From a virus, in IMG/VR virus record IMGVR_UViG_3300024261_002507, positions 1-52,043 of that record: a DNA stretch of 52,043 nt; one strand, given 5' to 3'. Position 1 is the stretch's first letter, and each line of letters starts with the position of its first letter. Positions 7,612-16,317 of this stretch are shown here, piece by piece. Below the pieces are notes generated by a model. It saw only the letters and a program-made list of their open reading frames with translations, ran no database searches and was not told the DNA's origin. Both the position numbers and the translations under genes were made by a program.

Positions 7612-8766
7612 TTACTTAGACATAGTTTGTGAAAAATCGTGCGACTCTTTTCTGCTTTTGCCTTCTTTGATTTTAATATTCATTATTTCTTGTGAGGCAA
7701 TATTTTCGTTAAATATCTCTATATTTTTAGCAGCGTTGGCGTCTTTTATAACTAAATGATTAAGAATGCTAGCTAACCTTTCCAAAGAATAACATGCAAT
7801 ATGTGCTGAGTCTTTAAAGATAATCCTTTCTGGAGCTGAATTGGATATGTCTCTTTCAAAGAGTGTGAAGCAATTATCAATTGCTGCTTGATAATATGAT
7901 TTATATAATCTAACAATGCCACATAAATTCTCTGTTCCTATGGGATTCTTTTTATGTGGCATCGAACTTGATCCTTTTTGTCCTTTGCTAAAGCTTTCTG
8001 ACATTTCGTTTATTCCATCGATACTATACATTCTAATATCATATGATATTTTTTCTACAGCTAGCATGACTTTTAGAATTCCATAAAAATAATCTAAATA
8101 AATATCTCTAGGAATAATTTGTGATGCTTTTGTTGATCTAAGTCCCAAGATATTTAAAGCAACGTTTTCATTCAAAACTGAGTTAGTAGTATAGTTTCCA
8201 GATGGGCCTGATAGCTTTCCTTTGTTGACAGTTGTTTGTGATCTTGATAGTTCATCATATGCTCTTCGCAACATATATTTCCATCTTGTAAATATGTCTT
8301 TATAAGTTTGAACTTCTGCAGCTTTGCCATGTGTTCTTGCTAAAATACTAGACTCAGATTCTTTTCTATTACATAGTTGCTCAACATAGTAAATACAAGA
8401 AGCACAGTGACTTAATATTTCTTTTATAGAATATCTACACATTATAGTAAGTGAAGTGTCTAGAACATCTGAAGAAGTTAATCCATAATGTATCCATCGC
8501 CCACTATTATCTGGTATTAACTCTTCTAGCATCTGAACAAAAGCTTGAACATCATGCTTAGTTTCTGCTTCAATTTCCTTCCATCTATCTTTGTCTATTT
8601 TAATATTGTCAACAATAGTTTCATATTCGCGCTGGTTTATAGTTTTATCTATAATATTACTATTTAAAGCTGAAAGATGTGCTAACTCTACGCCAAGCCA
8701 TACTTTTAGCTTATTATCTGTTGACCAGATTTCATGTATTTTTTTGTTTTTATATCTTGGTATCAT
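7612..8766 (-). CDS. purB: Adenylosuccinate lyase
   Basis: Catalyses adenylosuccinate to AMP plus fumarate, and in cells also SAICAR to AICAR. All fumarase/aspartase-superfamily landmarks are present: KHDVQAF (His71), HYGLTSSDVLDT (93-104), ARTHG (His146), GKLSGPSG, QIIPRD, the flexible signature loop SKGQKGSSSMPHKKNP (260-275) and ERDISNSAPER. At 384 residues it is shorter than typical bacterial PurB (about 430), missing part of the C-terminal helical domain but none of the active-site segments. It is the last gene of an operon with purA and a GMP-reductase-like gene, which argues for the adenylosuccinate reaction. Confidence 0.93.
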   Translation of the reverse strand: MIPRYKNKKIHEIWSTDNKLKVWLGVELAHLSALNSNIIDKTINQREYETIVDNIKIDKDRWKEIEAETKHDVQAFVQMLEELIPDNSGRWIHYGLTSSDVLDTSLTIMCRYSIKEILSHCASCIYYVEQLCNRKESESSILARTHGKAAEVQTYKDIFTRWKYMLRRAYDELSRSQTTVNKGKLSGPSGNYTTNSVLNENVALNILGLRSTKASQIIPRDIYLDYFYGILKVMLAVEKISYDIRMYSIDGINEMSESFSKGQKGSSSMPHKKNPIGTENLCGIVRLYKSYYQAAIDNCFTLFERDISNSAPERIIFKDSAHIACYSLERLASILNHLVIKDANAAKNIEIFNENIASQEIMNIKIKEGKSRKESHDFSQTMSK

Positions 8767-8805
8767 TTTTTATTTTCATTCTTTCTAATGCTTTTTCTCT
8801 AATTG

Positions 8806-8940
8806 CTATTCTTCTGATTTCTTCACCATAGAAGCAATATCACTCCAATCATATCCTAAGCAAATCAAAGATGTATTAGCAAATCTCCAAATAGAATCAC
8901 AGCTTTCTATAACAGCTAAATTGCCTATTTCTAGTCCCAA
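8806..8940 (-). CDS. Small 44-aa protein between purA and purB, TTG start
   Basis: A frame of 44 codons begins at a TTG overlapping the last codons of purA, with GAGGTG eight bases upstream as a good Shine-Dalgarno. The product (starts LGLEIGNLAVIESCDSIWRF, contains CLGYDWSDIASMVKKSEE) has a plausible amphipathic-helix composition. It is the only open frame of note in the purA-purB gap. No family recognised; translational coupling to purA is inferred from the overlap. Confidence 0.4.
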   Translation of the reverse strand: MGLEIGNLAVIESCDSIWRFANTSLICLGYDWSDIASMVKKSEE

Positions 8941-10202
8941 ACAATTTCACCTCTCTTTGGGCCAGTCGTAAAAGATATTCTGTTTACGCCAGTTTTATCT
9001 TTAATTGCTTCTAATAGGTTTACAAATGATTTGTCTTCGATTGAAACGGTGTTAATCTTAGCTATCTGCATTAGATTCTTTTTATAATACACGAAAGGCT
9101 TTTCTATATTTGTAAAAACATCTGTCTTTATAAGGCATAAATGATCTACGCCGTTCATTTTAATTGCCTGATTTACTTCATCTAAATCAAGCCATCCACA
9201 CTTTCTTGGGCGACCAGTTGTTGCTCCGAATTCATTGCCTTCTTTAGCTAAAGTATCGCCGCTTTGTTCATCACATAAACTTGGAAAAGTACCTGTGCCT
9301 ACTTTTGTCTTATAAGCTTTAATTACACCAATTACTTCATCAATTTGATTATGATTCAAACCAGTCGAGTTTAATGCTCCTCCAACAGTAGGCGCTGAAG
9401 ATGTGACATCTGGGTAATTATTAGAATGAATATTTAAGCCGCAACCTTGCGCTCCTTCTAGCAATATATTTTTTCCTTCATTATAAAAATCAATAATTAA
9501 ACTTTCATCTTTTACAACAAACTGTTTAATAAACTCAATCTTTTCTAAGAAATTATCAGTCCAGCTGTTAAAGAAAGCAAAATTATCATTTAAAAGATCG
9601 TTGTGTGAATAATTTGAAAGTCGAGTATGTACATGACCCTCTTGCACTAGATCTGTTTGGAATTTAAAGAACTTGTTTTGCATTTTATTTAAAGAGTTAT
9701 GCGGGTCTTCAATTAAGTCTTTAAATAAAATAGAGTCTCTTGCATAAAAGTCTGAGTATGCGGGACCTATTCCTCTTGCAGTTGTCCCTAGTTTTCCTTG
9801 ATACTTAAGTCTATCAATTAAAATATGTGTAGGTTCTATCAAGGGACAGTAACCTGATATTTGTAAGTCAGCAGGTGTTATATCTATATTTAATTCTTTT
9901 ATTTCATTATATAGATCAAATACATTTAATACACAGCCTCTTGCTATAACGTTAGTTATATGTCTTTTGACTTCGTTATACTTATATTTCTTTAGTGTAT
10001 TTAACTCGTTGCTGATTATTACACCTACGGGCAGGATATGCGTTACATGTTTATTCCCGTCAGAGTCATACACAGTATGGCCTGCATTTCCTCCTCCTTG
10101 AAATCTTACAACAACGTCTGCCCAGTCGACTGCGATATCATCTACAACTCTACCTTTACCTTCATCTCCATGTTGGAGGCCTAATACTAATTTTGTTGGC
10201 AT
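8931..10202 (-). CDS. purA: Adenylosuccinate synthetase
   Basis: Joins IMP and aspartate using GTP to make adenylosuccinate. The product is 423 residues, full length for PurA. Visible landmarks: the P-loop-like QHGDEGKGR with catalytic Asp13, GGGNAGHT with His42, TTARGIGPAYSD, LEGAQG, the IMP-binding DVTSSAPTVGGA, KVGTGTFP, GNEFGATTGRPRKCGWLD and a C-terminal STGPKRGE-like guanine-binding segment (TTGPKRGE). In phage PurZ, which makes the 2-aminoadenine precursor, the catalytic Asp is replaced by Ser; here it is kept, so this is an adenine-making PurA. It lies four bases after the GMP-reductase-like gene and upstream of purB. Confidence 0.93.
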   Translation of the reverse strand: MPTKLVLGLQHGDEGKGRVVDDIAVDWADVVVRFQGGGNAGHTVYDSDGNKHVTHILPVGVIISNELNTLKKYKYNEVKRHITNVIARGCVLNVFDLYNEIKELNIDITPADLQISGYCPLIEPTHILIDRLKYQGKLGTTARGIGPAYSDFYARDSILFKDLIEDPHNSLNKMQNKFFKFQTDLVQEGHVHTRLSNYSHNDLLNDNFAFFNSWTDNFLEKIEFIKQFVVKDESLIIDFYNEGKNILLEGAQGCGLNIHSNNYPDVTSSAPTVGGALNSTGLNHNQIDEVIGVIKAYKTKVGTGTFPSLCDEQSGDTLAKEGNEFGATTGRPRKCGWLDLDEVNQAIKMNGVDHLCLIKTDVFTNIEKPFVYYKKNLMQIAKINTVSIEDKSFVNLLEAIKDKTGVNRISFTTGPKRGEIVWD

Positions 10203-10206
10203 TTTC

Positions 10207-11274
10207 TTACCTTTTATTAAAAATGTGTGGGTTACCTTCTACATTAGAAGAGTTAGTTTGAATCATAAAATCAGCAACGTCTTTTAACTCTTTTAAGTTT
10301 CTAGCATTGCTATAAGACATTCCGCTTCTAACATTTGACATTATTTCATTAACTACTTTTGATAACGTTCCTTTATACTGAACGTGTGAAGAGACACCTT
10401 CTATTGATGAATATGAGCCTTTCCAGTTTTTTTGTGCTGCTTTTGAAGCCATTCCATTGTATCTTTTTATTTTCTTGCCTTCATCACTAGTTATTACTCT
10501 TCCTGGTGTTTCTTTTGTCCCGCTTAACATAGCGCCTAACATTACAAAGTCAGCACCTGCAGCTAGTGATTTAACAATATCACCACTGTTCTTAATTCCA
10601 CCATCTGCAATTATACATGCAGCATGTTTATTTTGTTTTTCAAGTAAAATCTTTTCATTATAGCAGTCAACAACAGCATGAAAAGTTGGAATTCCGTGTC
10701 CTGTTTGTATTCTTGTTGTACATATACTTCCACTACCTACACTTGTTCTAATTGCATTTGCTCCCCAAGAAGACAATCTAGCGTAAGCTTCGCCAGATGC
10801 TACGTTGCCTGCTATTATAAAAAGACTTGGATATTTTTCCTTTATAAATTCTATTGCATTCTTTACTAATATATGATCTCCATGCGCAACATCTATACAG
10901 ACTATTGTTAAACCTTCACTGACAAGTGAAGCTAGTCTTTCTTTGAAATCTCCTGTAACACCTATTGCTGCTGCTTTTGTATTTGGACAAGAGACGTAAG
11001 ATAATAATTTTGTTTGGAATTCTACTGTATTATATCTATGTATAATGCCTAAACCTCCAAGATTAGACATCGCGTTACACATATAAGCTTCAGTTACAGT
11101 TGACATTGGACTGCTAATTAGTGGAATATCAAAATCAAGCATATGTTCAGGCAGTTTAATGCTTGTATCTATTTCTTTTCTAGATAAAATATCAGAATAT
11201 CTGGGTTTTAATATTACATCATCAAAGCTCAATGCCTTGTTTGATTCTTTTAGTTTATTTTTATTTGACTTCAT
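10207..11274 (-). CDS. IMP dehydrogenase/GMP reductase family enzyme, probably GMP reductase
   Basis: A TIM-barrel enzyme of 355 residues with the family motifs LSFDDVILKPRYSDIL, AGNVASGE, SGSICTTR (catalytic Cys185) and ADFVMLGAMLSG. No CBS domains are present. Two features favour GMP reductase (GMP + NADPH to IMP + ammonia) over IMP dehydrogenase. The mobile flap, from YNGMASKAA to YKG (about 272-302), is short, as in GMPR. It also lacks the Arg-Tyr pair (RYFQ) that IMPDH uses to activate water. The C-terminal HIFNKR resembles the RIFNNL end of E. coli GuaC. The N-terminal barrel looks more IMPDH-like, so the call is not certain. It heads the purine operon. Confidence 0.8.
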   Translation of the reverse strand: MKSNKNKLKESNKALSFDDVILKPRYSDILSRKEIDTSIKLPEHMLDFDIPLISSPMSTVTEAYMCNAMSNLGGLGIIHRYNTVEFQTKLLSYVSCPNTKAAAIGVTGDFKERLASLVSEGLTIVCIDVAHGDHILVKNAIEFIKEKYPSLFIIAGNVASGEAYARLSSWGANAIRTSVGSGSICTTRIQTGHGIPTFHAVVDCYNEKILLEKQNKHAACIIADGGIKNSGDIVKSLAAGADFVMLGAMLSGTKETPGRVITSDEGKKIKRYNGMASKAAQKNWKGSYSSIEGVSSHVQYKGTLSKVVNEIMSNVRSGMSYSNARNLKELKDVADFMIQTNSSNVEGNPHIFNKR

Positions 11275-11295
11275 TTTTTCCTCTATATAGAATTC

Positions 11296-11325
11296 ATTAT
11301 AATATTTTATAATTCAATTTATAAA
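11296..11325 (-). promoter_or_regulatory. Candidate promoter of the purine operon
   Basis: Minus strand: TATAAT at 11301-11296, 22 bases before the GMP-reductase-like start, with TTTATAA 17 bases upstream at 11325-11319. The upstream box differs from the CGTGTAA class. In such AT-rich DNA a chance -10 match is easy, so support is modest. Confidence 0.35.
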
Positions 11326-11357
11326 AATAAATTGTTAATATTAGTTTGAGGATTGAT

Positions 11358-11843
11358 TTAAATCAAATAGTTTTTTATGTACTCTTTTAACACGCTTTCT
11401 GTTGTTTTCATTCTTTTTTTGTTAAAGCCAGTTATAGTTCTACCTTTATATAACTCTTTTAGATATTCTTCTAATTCGCTATTTATATTCCAATTGCTTA
11501 TAGGCGTAGAATCATCGTCGTTTATAGACATTACCAGAAAGTCTAAAAATTTTTCTAACACCTTAGAAGATATAATTTTTTCTAATTCATCATCAATATC
11601 TAACACGCCGAGAGCGTTATCAGGTCTTTCACTATCAGGTCTTTTAACTGCTAGCCTTTTTATAATATCTTTAACGTTTTTTGCTGTACCTAAAAACGGT
11701 ACTTCTGAAACTATTGCTTTTGTCAAAGCTGACTTTGCATCTTTTGATCTTATTTCTTTTAAAAATCTTTCAAGCAATTGTTTTAGATTACCAATAGTTT
11801 TGACATTTTCAAAATCTTCTTTAGACAGCTTTTGTTTTTTCAT
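11358..11843 (-). CDS. Phage protein, unknown, helical with conserved-type C-terminal tail
   Basis: 161 residues, charged and mainly helical, with no signal peptide. A weakly hydrophobic, glycine-containing segment (AKSALTKAIVSEVPFLGTAK, near residues 36-55) interrupts the charged sequence, followed by ISSKVLEKFLDFLVMSI near 91-107. The last residues (ESVLKEYIKNYLI) resemble the C-terminal tails of the 1082-aa and ART-like proteins (SLKNVYKILF, TLKEVYRFY), which may be a shared signal. It is divergent from the thermonuclease operon across a 66-base gap. No family recognised. Confidence 0.6.
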   Translation of the reverse strand: MKKQKLSKEDFENVKTIGNLKQLLERFLKEIRSKDAKSALTKAIVSEVPFLGTAKNVKDIIKRLAVKRPDSERPDNALGVLDIDDELEKIISSKVLEKFLDFLVMSINDDDSTPISNWNINSELEEYLKELYKGRTITGFNKKRMKTTESVLKEYIKNYLI

Positions 11844-11884
11844 TTTAATGTTTGCCTTGATATTTAAATATATTAATTATACGT

Positions 11885-11892
11885 TATAAATA
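11885..11892 (+). promoter_or_regulatory. T4-late-like promoter element TATAAATA
   Basis: TATAAATA on the plus strand 18 bases before the thermonuclease-like start at 11910, followed by an AAGGAAG ribosome site. This is the T4 late-promoter -10 word. It lies in the only intergenic gap of the divergent pair. The short distance to the start codon would leave almost no leader, and AT-rich composition makes chance matches possible. Confidence 0.35.
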
Positions 11893-11909
11893 TTATAATA
11901 AGGAAGAAA

Positions 11910-12275
11910 ATGAAACCATATTTTTATATAGCTGAAGTTGTTAAAGTTTATGATGGAGATACATGTACATGTGTTGTAGACTTAGGATTCAAATTATCAG
12001 CTCGCATTAAAGTTAGACTTGTAGGTATTGATACTCCAGAGATTAGAACTAAAGACTTAGAAGAAAAGAAGAAGGGCAAAGAAACTAGAGACTGGTTGAG
12101 AGAGAGAATCCTTGGCAAGAAAGTGATGATACATACAGAGAAAAAAGGAAAGTTTGGTAGGTGGTTAGGTACAATATGGAGCTTAGAAGAAGATAAACTT
12201 GAGTATGAAAATAGTTATAATAAAAAATTGATTAACGAAGGTTTAGCAAAAGAATACTGGGGTGGCAAAAAATGA
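11910..12275 (+). CDS. Staphylococcal-nuclease-like (thermonuclease) protein
   Basis: 121 residues forming an SNase OB-fold. The family motifs are present: VKVYDGDTC (residues 11-19, Ca-binding Asp), IKVRLVGIDTPEI (catalytic Arg plus Asp and Glu) and GKFGRWLG (second catalytic Arg). Such enzymes cut DNA or RNA with calcium. No signal peptide is present, so the protein is cytoplasmic or packaged. It overlaps the start of the 1082-aa gene by four bases (ATGA) and heads a plus-strand operon that also contains a nuclease-like/ligase-like fusion. Host nucleic-acid breakdown or genome end processing are possible roles. Confidence 0.85.
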   Translation: MKPYFYIAEVVKVYDGDTCTCVVDLGFKLSARIKVRLVGIDTPEIRTKDLEEKKKGKETRDWLRERILGKKVMIHTEKKGKFGRWLGTIWSLEEDKLEYENSYNKKLINEGLAKEYWGGKK

Positions 12276-15200
12276 AATATAGTCTCAAAAAAGTTTATAA
12301 AAATTTATTAAAAGAAGAGACACATGTTAGAGTAGTATTTCCTAAAGATACAGCAGGAAAAGCAAGAATGTATTCTACTGATTCTGATATTGATGATGCA
12401 AAAAAAAGCGATACTTTATCATTAAGTAAAGAAGATGAAGTCACTCTAAACTCAATAAGCTTTGTAAACACAGCATACAATGTCAATGCTAGAAGACATA
12501 CAGCATCCGAAATTTCAGCAAAAAGTACTGAAAAGTCTGGACTCTCTTTTAAAAAGCTTTTAATTCAAGTCGTAAATAGACAGATAGAAAACAAGATAAC
12601 CAATGATATAATAAACATGTCAGAAGAGACTTCTAGCTCGTACAACTTAATTGAAAAGCTAAATAATATTGACAGCAATGAAATGGACTTGTTATCTAAA
12701 AATTGCGCAAACTTAATAGGGCTTACAGACGTTAAACTAGAAATACAAAGTTATGATGAGACAAAAGATTACAGAGATATTCATAAAAAAATAACGAGAG
12801 TTTCTTTTCTAAACTCATTAAAAAATGATACGTTAAAAAAGTTTTTAGTATATTTGATAACTGCTGGAGAAAAACGCTACATCAATGATCCTAGTAAAGG
12901 AAGAACAGTTAATAATAAACATTTTGATTATGTAGATAATCAAACTAATAATCCTAAAGCTTTGCAAAACGATCTAGTTAATTACACAATAAGTTACAAT
13001 TATTCAAGCTTCATCAATACAAAGAATATTACACAAAAATCCAAGCAAACTCTAGACAAACAAAAAAACAAACTTGATATTGTTAGTTTTTATAAACTCA
13101 TCAAAGAACCAGAGTCTATCTTGAAACAAATAATTGAAAAAGCCATCAAAGTTCAGATTGATTTTATAAGAGCAAAAATTCATTCTCGCGAAAGCTTTGA
13201 ACATGAATTTATAATAAATTCAATAAAAAAAGATGACATAATTAAAGCTATATTGTATGAATACTGTGGAAACAAGCAAATACCACAGCTTATACAAGAT
13301 ATTAAAGATAACGATTTAAAGAGTGAAGATTTTAGAAAGTCTTTTGGTAATATAAATGATATTGTCAATTATTTAAATGACAAAGGTAAAATATTTAAAG
13401 ACTATGAAGGCAAAGGTGGCGGTCAAGGTGACGTTAAAGGAAGAGGAGAATTTCACGCACATGCGCTTGTAAAATCATCAAATACTTGTTTGGGTATTGA
13501 GCCTGATGTTATTTTTGAAATGAGTGATGGATCTAGTTTTCCTTGCTCTATTAAATATTACGGATTGCAAAAAGCAACGTCTCAAACTGGTGGTAATATG
13601 TCAAAAAATATTAGACAAAAATATGAATTATTTCTAAACACTTTTTTTAAAAATCCACAAAAACATAAAGTAGTCTTGAACGGAAAAGCTGTAACCGGGC
13701 ATAGCTCTGATAATTCTTCGCATATTGGAGATTATGAAATATTTGCTTTTGTTGATAAAGATGAGAGTGGAAATCTATCTTATGACGAAAGCAAAAGAAA
13801 AAATTCTCTAAAGTGCTGGAAAGAGTTTAAAGCGTCAATAGCGTCTGAGCATGATTCTAAAGGTATTTTAGCTATGTATGGAAGTTTTGCTAGCAATATG
13901 TTTTCTTTTAAATCTATAGAAGAGAGCAAAGATTACTTAAGTATTGCAGCTGTTCCTTCAAATGAAAGAATTCCGTTTAATGTTCTTGAGAATGATTCGT
14001 TTAATGATAGACAAAGATTAGATAAGTTAGTACTTGGATTACTAGGAGATCCTAGTGCATCTGGAGTATATGATTATAGTAAATTTCCAACTAAAAACAA
14101 CAAAGTAACATCTTCTTTCAACAGAAAAGGAATGATTTTAAAAGAAGTATATTCAAATCTTTATAAAAAAAAAATAATTAACGAAGGTGGTTTAGCTGGT
14201 CATATGATGCACCCATATGAAGCATTTGATATGACCCCAAGACAAATCATAGACAGAATAAAAGAATATGAGCTTCCTCAAAAGATAATAGAAAAAGTTG
14301 ACGGTCAAAATCTATTCTTTACTGTAGAAGAAGATGGCACTTTAATGTTTGCGCGCAACAAAGAAGATATGGCACATGATGATCTAGTAGAAAAATTTAC
14401 AGGTCATCCTGCAGAGCTACCTTTTGTTGAAGGCGGAAATGCTATCAAACGAGGTGTAGATCAATGGCTAAGTTCTGCAGGTCAAGCATCAGAAATGGAA
14501 ATAAGAGAAATATTCCACCCAGATGGTGAAACAAAATCATTTATCAATTTTGAAATTATGCATCCTGACAAGCCAAACCAAATAATATACGACGAAAAGT
14601 ATATAGTGTTTCACAGCATAGTTGATTTTGTTAATGGTAGAGAAACAACACACTCTTCAAATAATAGCCAGAGATTAGAAAAGCTAATCAATCTAATAAA
14701 CAATGGTATATCAAGCGCAGGTTTTACTCTTGCATCTAATAGAACTGTTGATCTAAATAAACTAACTAATATACAAATAGAAGATTATATTGAGAGAATA
14801 AAAGAAATTACACAAACGTTAGAAATAAATGAAAATCAATTCTTAGGTGATGGAATAGAAAATAAAATCAAAAAAGAAGTTGAAAGCTTAGGTATTAGTA
14901 TAAGCAGAAAAGATTTAGAAAAGCTTTGTGACTTTGCAATTTATGGTGAAACTAAATCAGGAGAAAAAATAAAAAGCAAAGATTTCACTTCATCTATGTC
15001 GAAAGAAGATATTCCAAAACTTCGCAGTATTGATCTTACAAGTTCAGCAAATGCACTAAAGAAAGTGCAGAAAATTATATCTCCTTTTAAAGAGATATTC
15101 GTAGACTTAGGTATTGATTTATTAAGAGGCATAAAATCTTCATACATGTCAGAAGAAACAAGTCAAATGAACATTGAATTACTCAAAGACAAACTTCAGA

Positions 15201-15520
15201 CTGCTGTTGATGACTTAGTTAGGTATATGAAAGAAACAACAGATGATCTATGGGAACCTGAAGTTCATAGACTAATGCCGCATCTTAATAAAGTAATCGA
15301 TAAAGATATAGATGAAATAGTTTCTACTTCAGTTGAAGGTGGTGTTTATGACTACCAACGTGATTTATTAAAAGTTACAGGTGGTTTTGCACCAATGAAT
15401 CAGATTTTAGGTGCAGCTTACAGAGACAAAAAAGGAATATTTCCTACGTTCAAAGAAAAGTTTATGCAACAAGAATCAAAGAAGATGTCACTTAAAAATG
15501 TTTACAAGATTTTATTTTAA
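12272..15520 (+). CDS. Large fusion: PD-(D/E)XK-like nuclease region plus ligase-like nucleotidyltransferase
   Basis: 1082 residues. Residues ~1-640 are helical, then carry a segment resembling a PD-(D/E)XK nuclease: GKGGGQGDVKGRGEFHAH near 383-400, PDVIFEMSDG near 410 and FPCSIKYYG near 422 (Ser-Ile-Lys in place of the usual E-x-K). Residues ~640-1040 read as a ligase/RNA-ligase nucleotidyltransferase: motif I EKVDGQN near 675, RN near 690, motif III-like FINFEIMHP near 758, motif IV-like EGGVY near 1021 and motif V-like LLKVTG near 1033. The junction IINEGGLAG near 637-645 fits a prohead-protease-type site (I-x-E/G). The segment LKxVY recurs at the N-terminus, at the junction and at the extreme C-terminus. 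Substrates are unknown. Confidence 0.65.
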   Translation: MKYSLKKVYKNLLKEETHVRVVFPKDTAGKARMYSTDSDIDDAKKSDTLSLSKEDEVTLNSISFVNTAYNVNARRHTASEISAKSTEKSGLSFKKLLIQVVNRQIENKITNDIINMSEETSSSYNLIEKLNNIDSNEMDLLSKNCANLIGLTDVKLEIQSYDETKDYRDIHKKITRVSFLNSLKNDTLKKFLVYLITAGEKRYINDPSKGRTVNNKHFDYVDNQTNNPKALQNDLVNYTISYNYSSFINTKNITQKSKQTLDKQKNKLDIVSFYKLIKEPESILKQIIEKAIKVQIDFIRAKIHSRESFEHEFIINSIKKDDIIKAILYEYCGNKQIPQLIQDIKDNDLKSEDFRKSFGNINDIVNYLNDKGKIFKDYEGKGGGQGDVKGRGEFHAHALVKSSNTCLGIEPDVIFEMSDGSSFPCSIKYYGLQKATSQTGGNMSKNIRQKYELFLNTFFKNPQKHKVVLNGKAVTGHSSDNSSHIGDYEIFAFVDKDESGNLSYDESKRKNSLKCWKEFKASIASEHDSKGILAMYGSFASNMFSFKSIEESKDYLSIAAVPSNERIPFNVLENDSFNDRQRLDKLVLGLLGDPSASGVYDYSKFPTKNNKVTSSFNRKGMILKEVYSNLYKKKIINEGGLAGHMMHPYEAFDMTPRQIIDRIKEYELPQKIIEKVDGQNLFFTVEEDGTLMFARNKEDMAHDDLVEKFTGHPAELPFVEGGNAIKRGVDQWLSSAGQASEMEIREIFHPDGETKSFINFEIMHPDKPNQIIYDEKYIVFHSIVDFVNGRETTHSSNNSQRLEKLINLINNGISSAGFTLASNRTVDLNKLTNIQIEDYIERIKEITQTLEINENQFLGDGIENKIKKEVESLGISISRKDLEKLCDFAIYGETKSGEKIKSKDFTSSMSKEDIPKLRSIDLTSSANALKKVQKIISPFKEIFVDLGIDLLRGIKSSYMSEETSQMNIELLKDKLQTAVDDLVRYMKETTDDLWEPEVHRLMPHLNKVIDKDIDEIVSTSVEGGVYDYQRDLLKVTGGFAPMNQILGAAYRDKKGIFPTFKEKFMQQESKKMSLKNVYKILF

Positions 15521-15531
15521 AGGATAGAAAT

Positions 15532-16317
15532 ATGAAAATAGGTATTGTACCAATGTCTGCTAAACCATTTCATGCAGGCCACAATTCGTTAATCAGATTT
15601 GCTGCTGGTATTGAATTACTAGATGAACTAGTCAACCTAGGATTTGCTGAACAAGAAAATGATAAAGTTAATGTATACGTTTCATATTCAAGTAGAGGTG
15701 TTAAAAAAAGATCTAGAAAAGGTGTTAAATTTGAAGAACCTATTCCTGGAGAAGCTCCTGTTTTCGGTAAAGACATGGAATATATCTGGAATAATATACT
15801 AACAGCTGATAATTTGTCATATTCTGGAACCAATGTTTCAATTATTACTCCAAGAGAGTCTGGAATCAACTCTCCAGTTAAGGCTGGATTTGATGTAGCC
15901 AATGCTTTTAGAGATGCATATAATGAAGGTGAGTCTTATTGGATAGACCCTATTTCAGATATTAGATATGAAACAGGCGAAACAGCTATTACTTTCTATT
16001 GCGGTGAAGATGATGCGCCTAGATATAGTGATCAATTAATGTTAAACTATTACGGTGAAATGTTTGAATCAGGATTGATAAATGTATTACCTATCCCAAG
16101 AGTTGTTGCAATAAGCGGCACACAAATGAGAAAATACTTAATGAGCGGTGATATTGAAAGCCTAAAAGTAATGCTTCCTCGTTCTCTTAGCGAAGAGAAC
16201 AAAGAAAAGATAGCTACAACTCTTGTTAAAAGTGTAGAACTTGGAAGACCTTCTTCGCAAATTTCTTCTTCTAATGAAAGCTTAATTAGAAATTACGTAA
16301 ATAGTTTTTTATTTTAG
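15532..16317 (+). CDS. HxGH nucleotidylyltransferase (NMNAT/cytidylyltransferase-like)
   Basis: 261 residues with a Rossmann-like nucleotidylyltransferase pattern: VPMSAKPFHAGH (His14 and His17 form HxGH) and ISGTQMRKYL near 194-203 (the ISxTxxR motif). These enzymes transfer NMP from NTP, as in NMN adenylyltransferase, FAD synthetase or glycerol-3-phosphate cytidylyltransferase; the exact substrate cannot be read. NMNAT (NAD synthesis) would suit a phage that uses NAD in ADP-ribosylation. The C-terminal tail SLIRNYVNSFLF resembles that of the preceding protein (SLKNVYKILF). It starts 11 bases after the 1082-aa gene, with AAAGGAT as ribosome site. Confidence 0.75.
   Translation: MKIGIVPMSAKPFHAGHNSLIRFAAGIELLDELVNLGFAEQENDKVNVYVSYSSRGVKKRSRKGVKFEEPIPGEAPVFGKDMEYIWNNILTADNLSYSGTNVSIITPRESGINSPVKAGFDVANAFRDAYNEGESYWIDPISDIRYETGETAITFYCGEDDAPRYSDQLMLNYYGEMFESGLINVLPIPRVVAISGTQMRKYLMSGDIESLKVMLPRSLSEENKEKIATTLVKSVELGRPSSQISSSNESLIRNYVNSFLF

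Noticed and set aside
8764-8845. Frameshifted longer gene between purA and purB
   Set aside because: A second frame continues with IRRIAIREKALERMKIKN after the 44-aa stop and looks protein-like, but joining them needs a frameshift without a slippery site, so only the 44-aa frame is listed.
8931-10202. PurZ-type enzyme for a 2-aminoadenine (Z) genome
   Set aside because: The catalytic Asp in GDEGKG is retained, whereas PurZ has Ser there. No DatZ-like or MazZ-like gene was seen nearby.
10207-11274. Confident IMP dehydrogenase
   Set aside because: Family motifs fit both enzymes, but the flap is short and lacks the RYFQ Arg-Tyr pair needed by IMPDH, so the label was moved toward GMP reductase.
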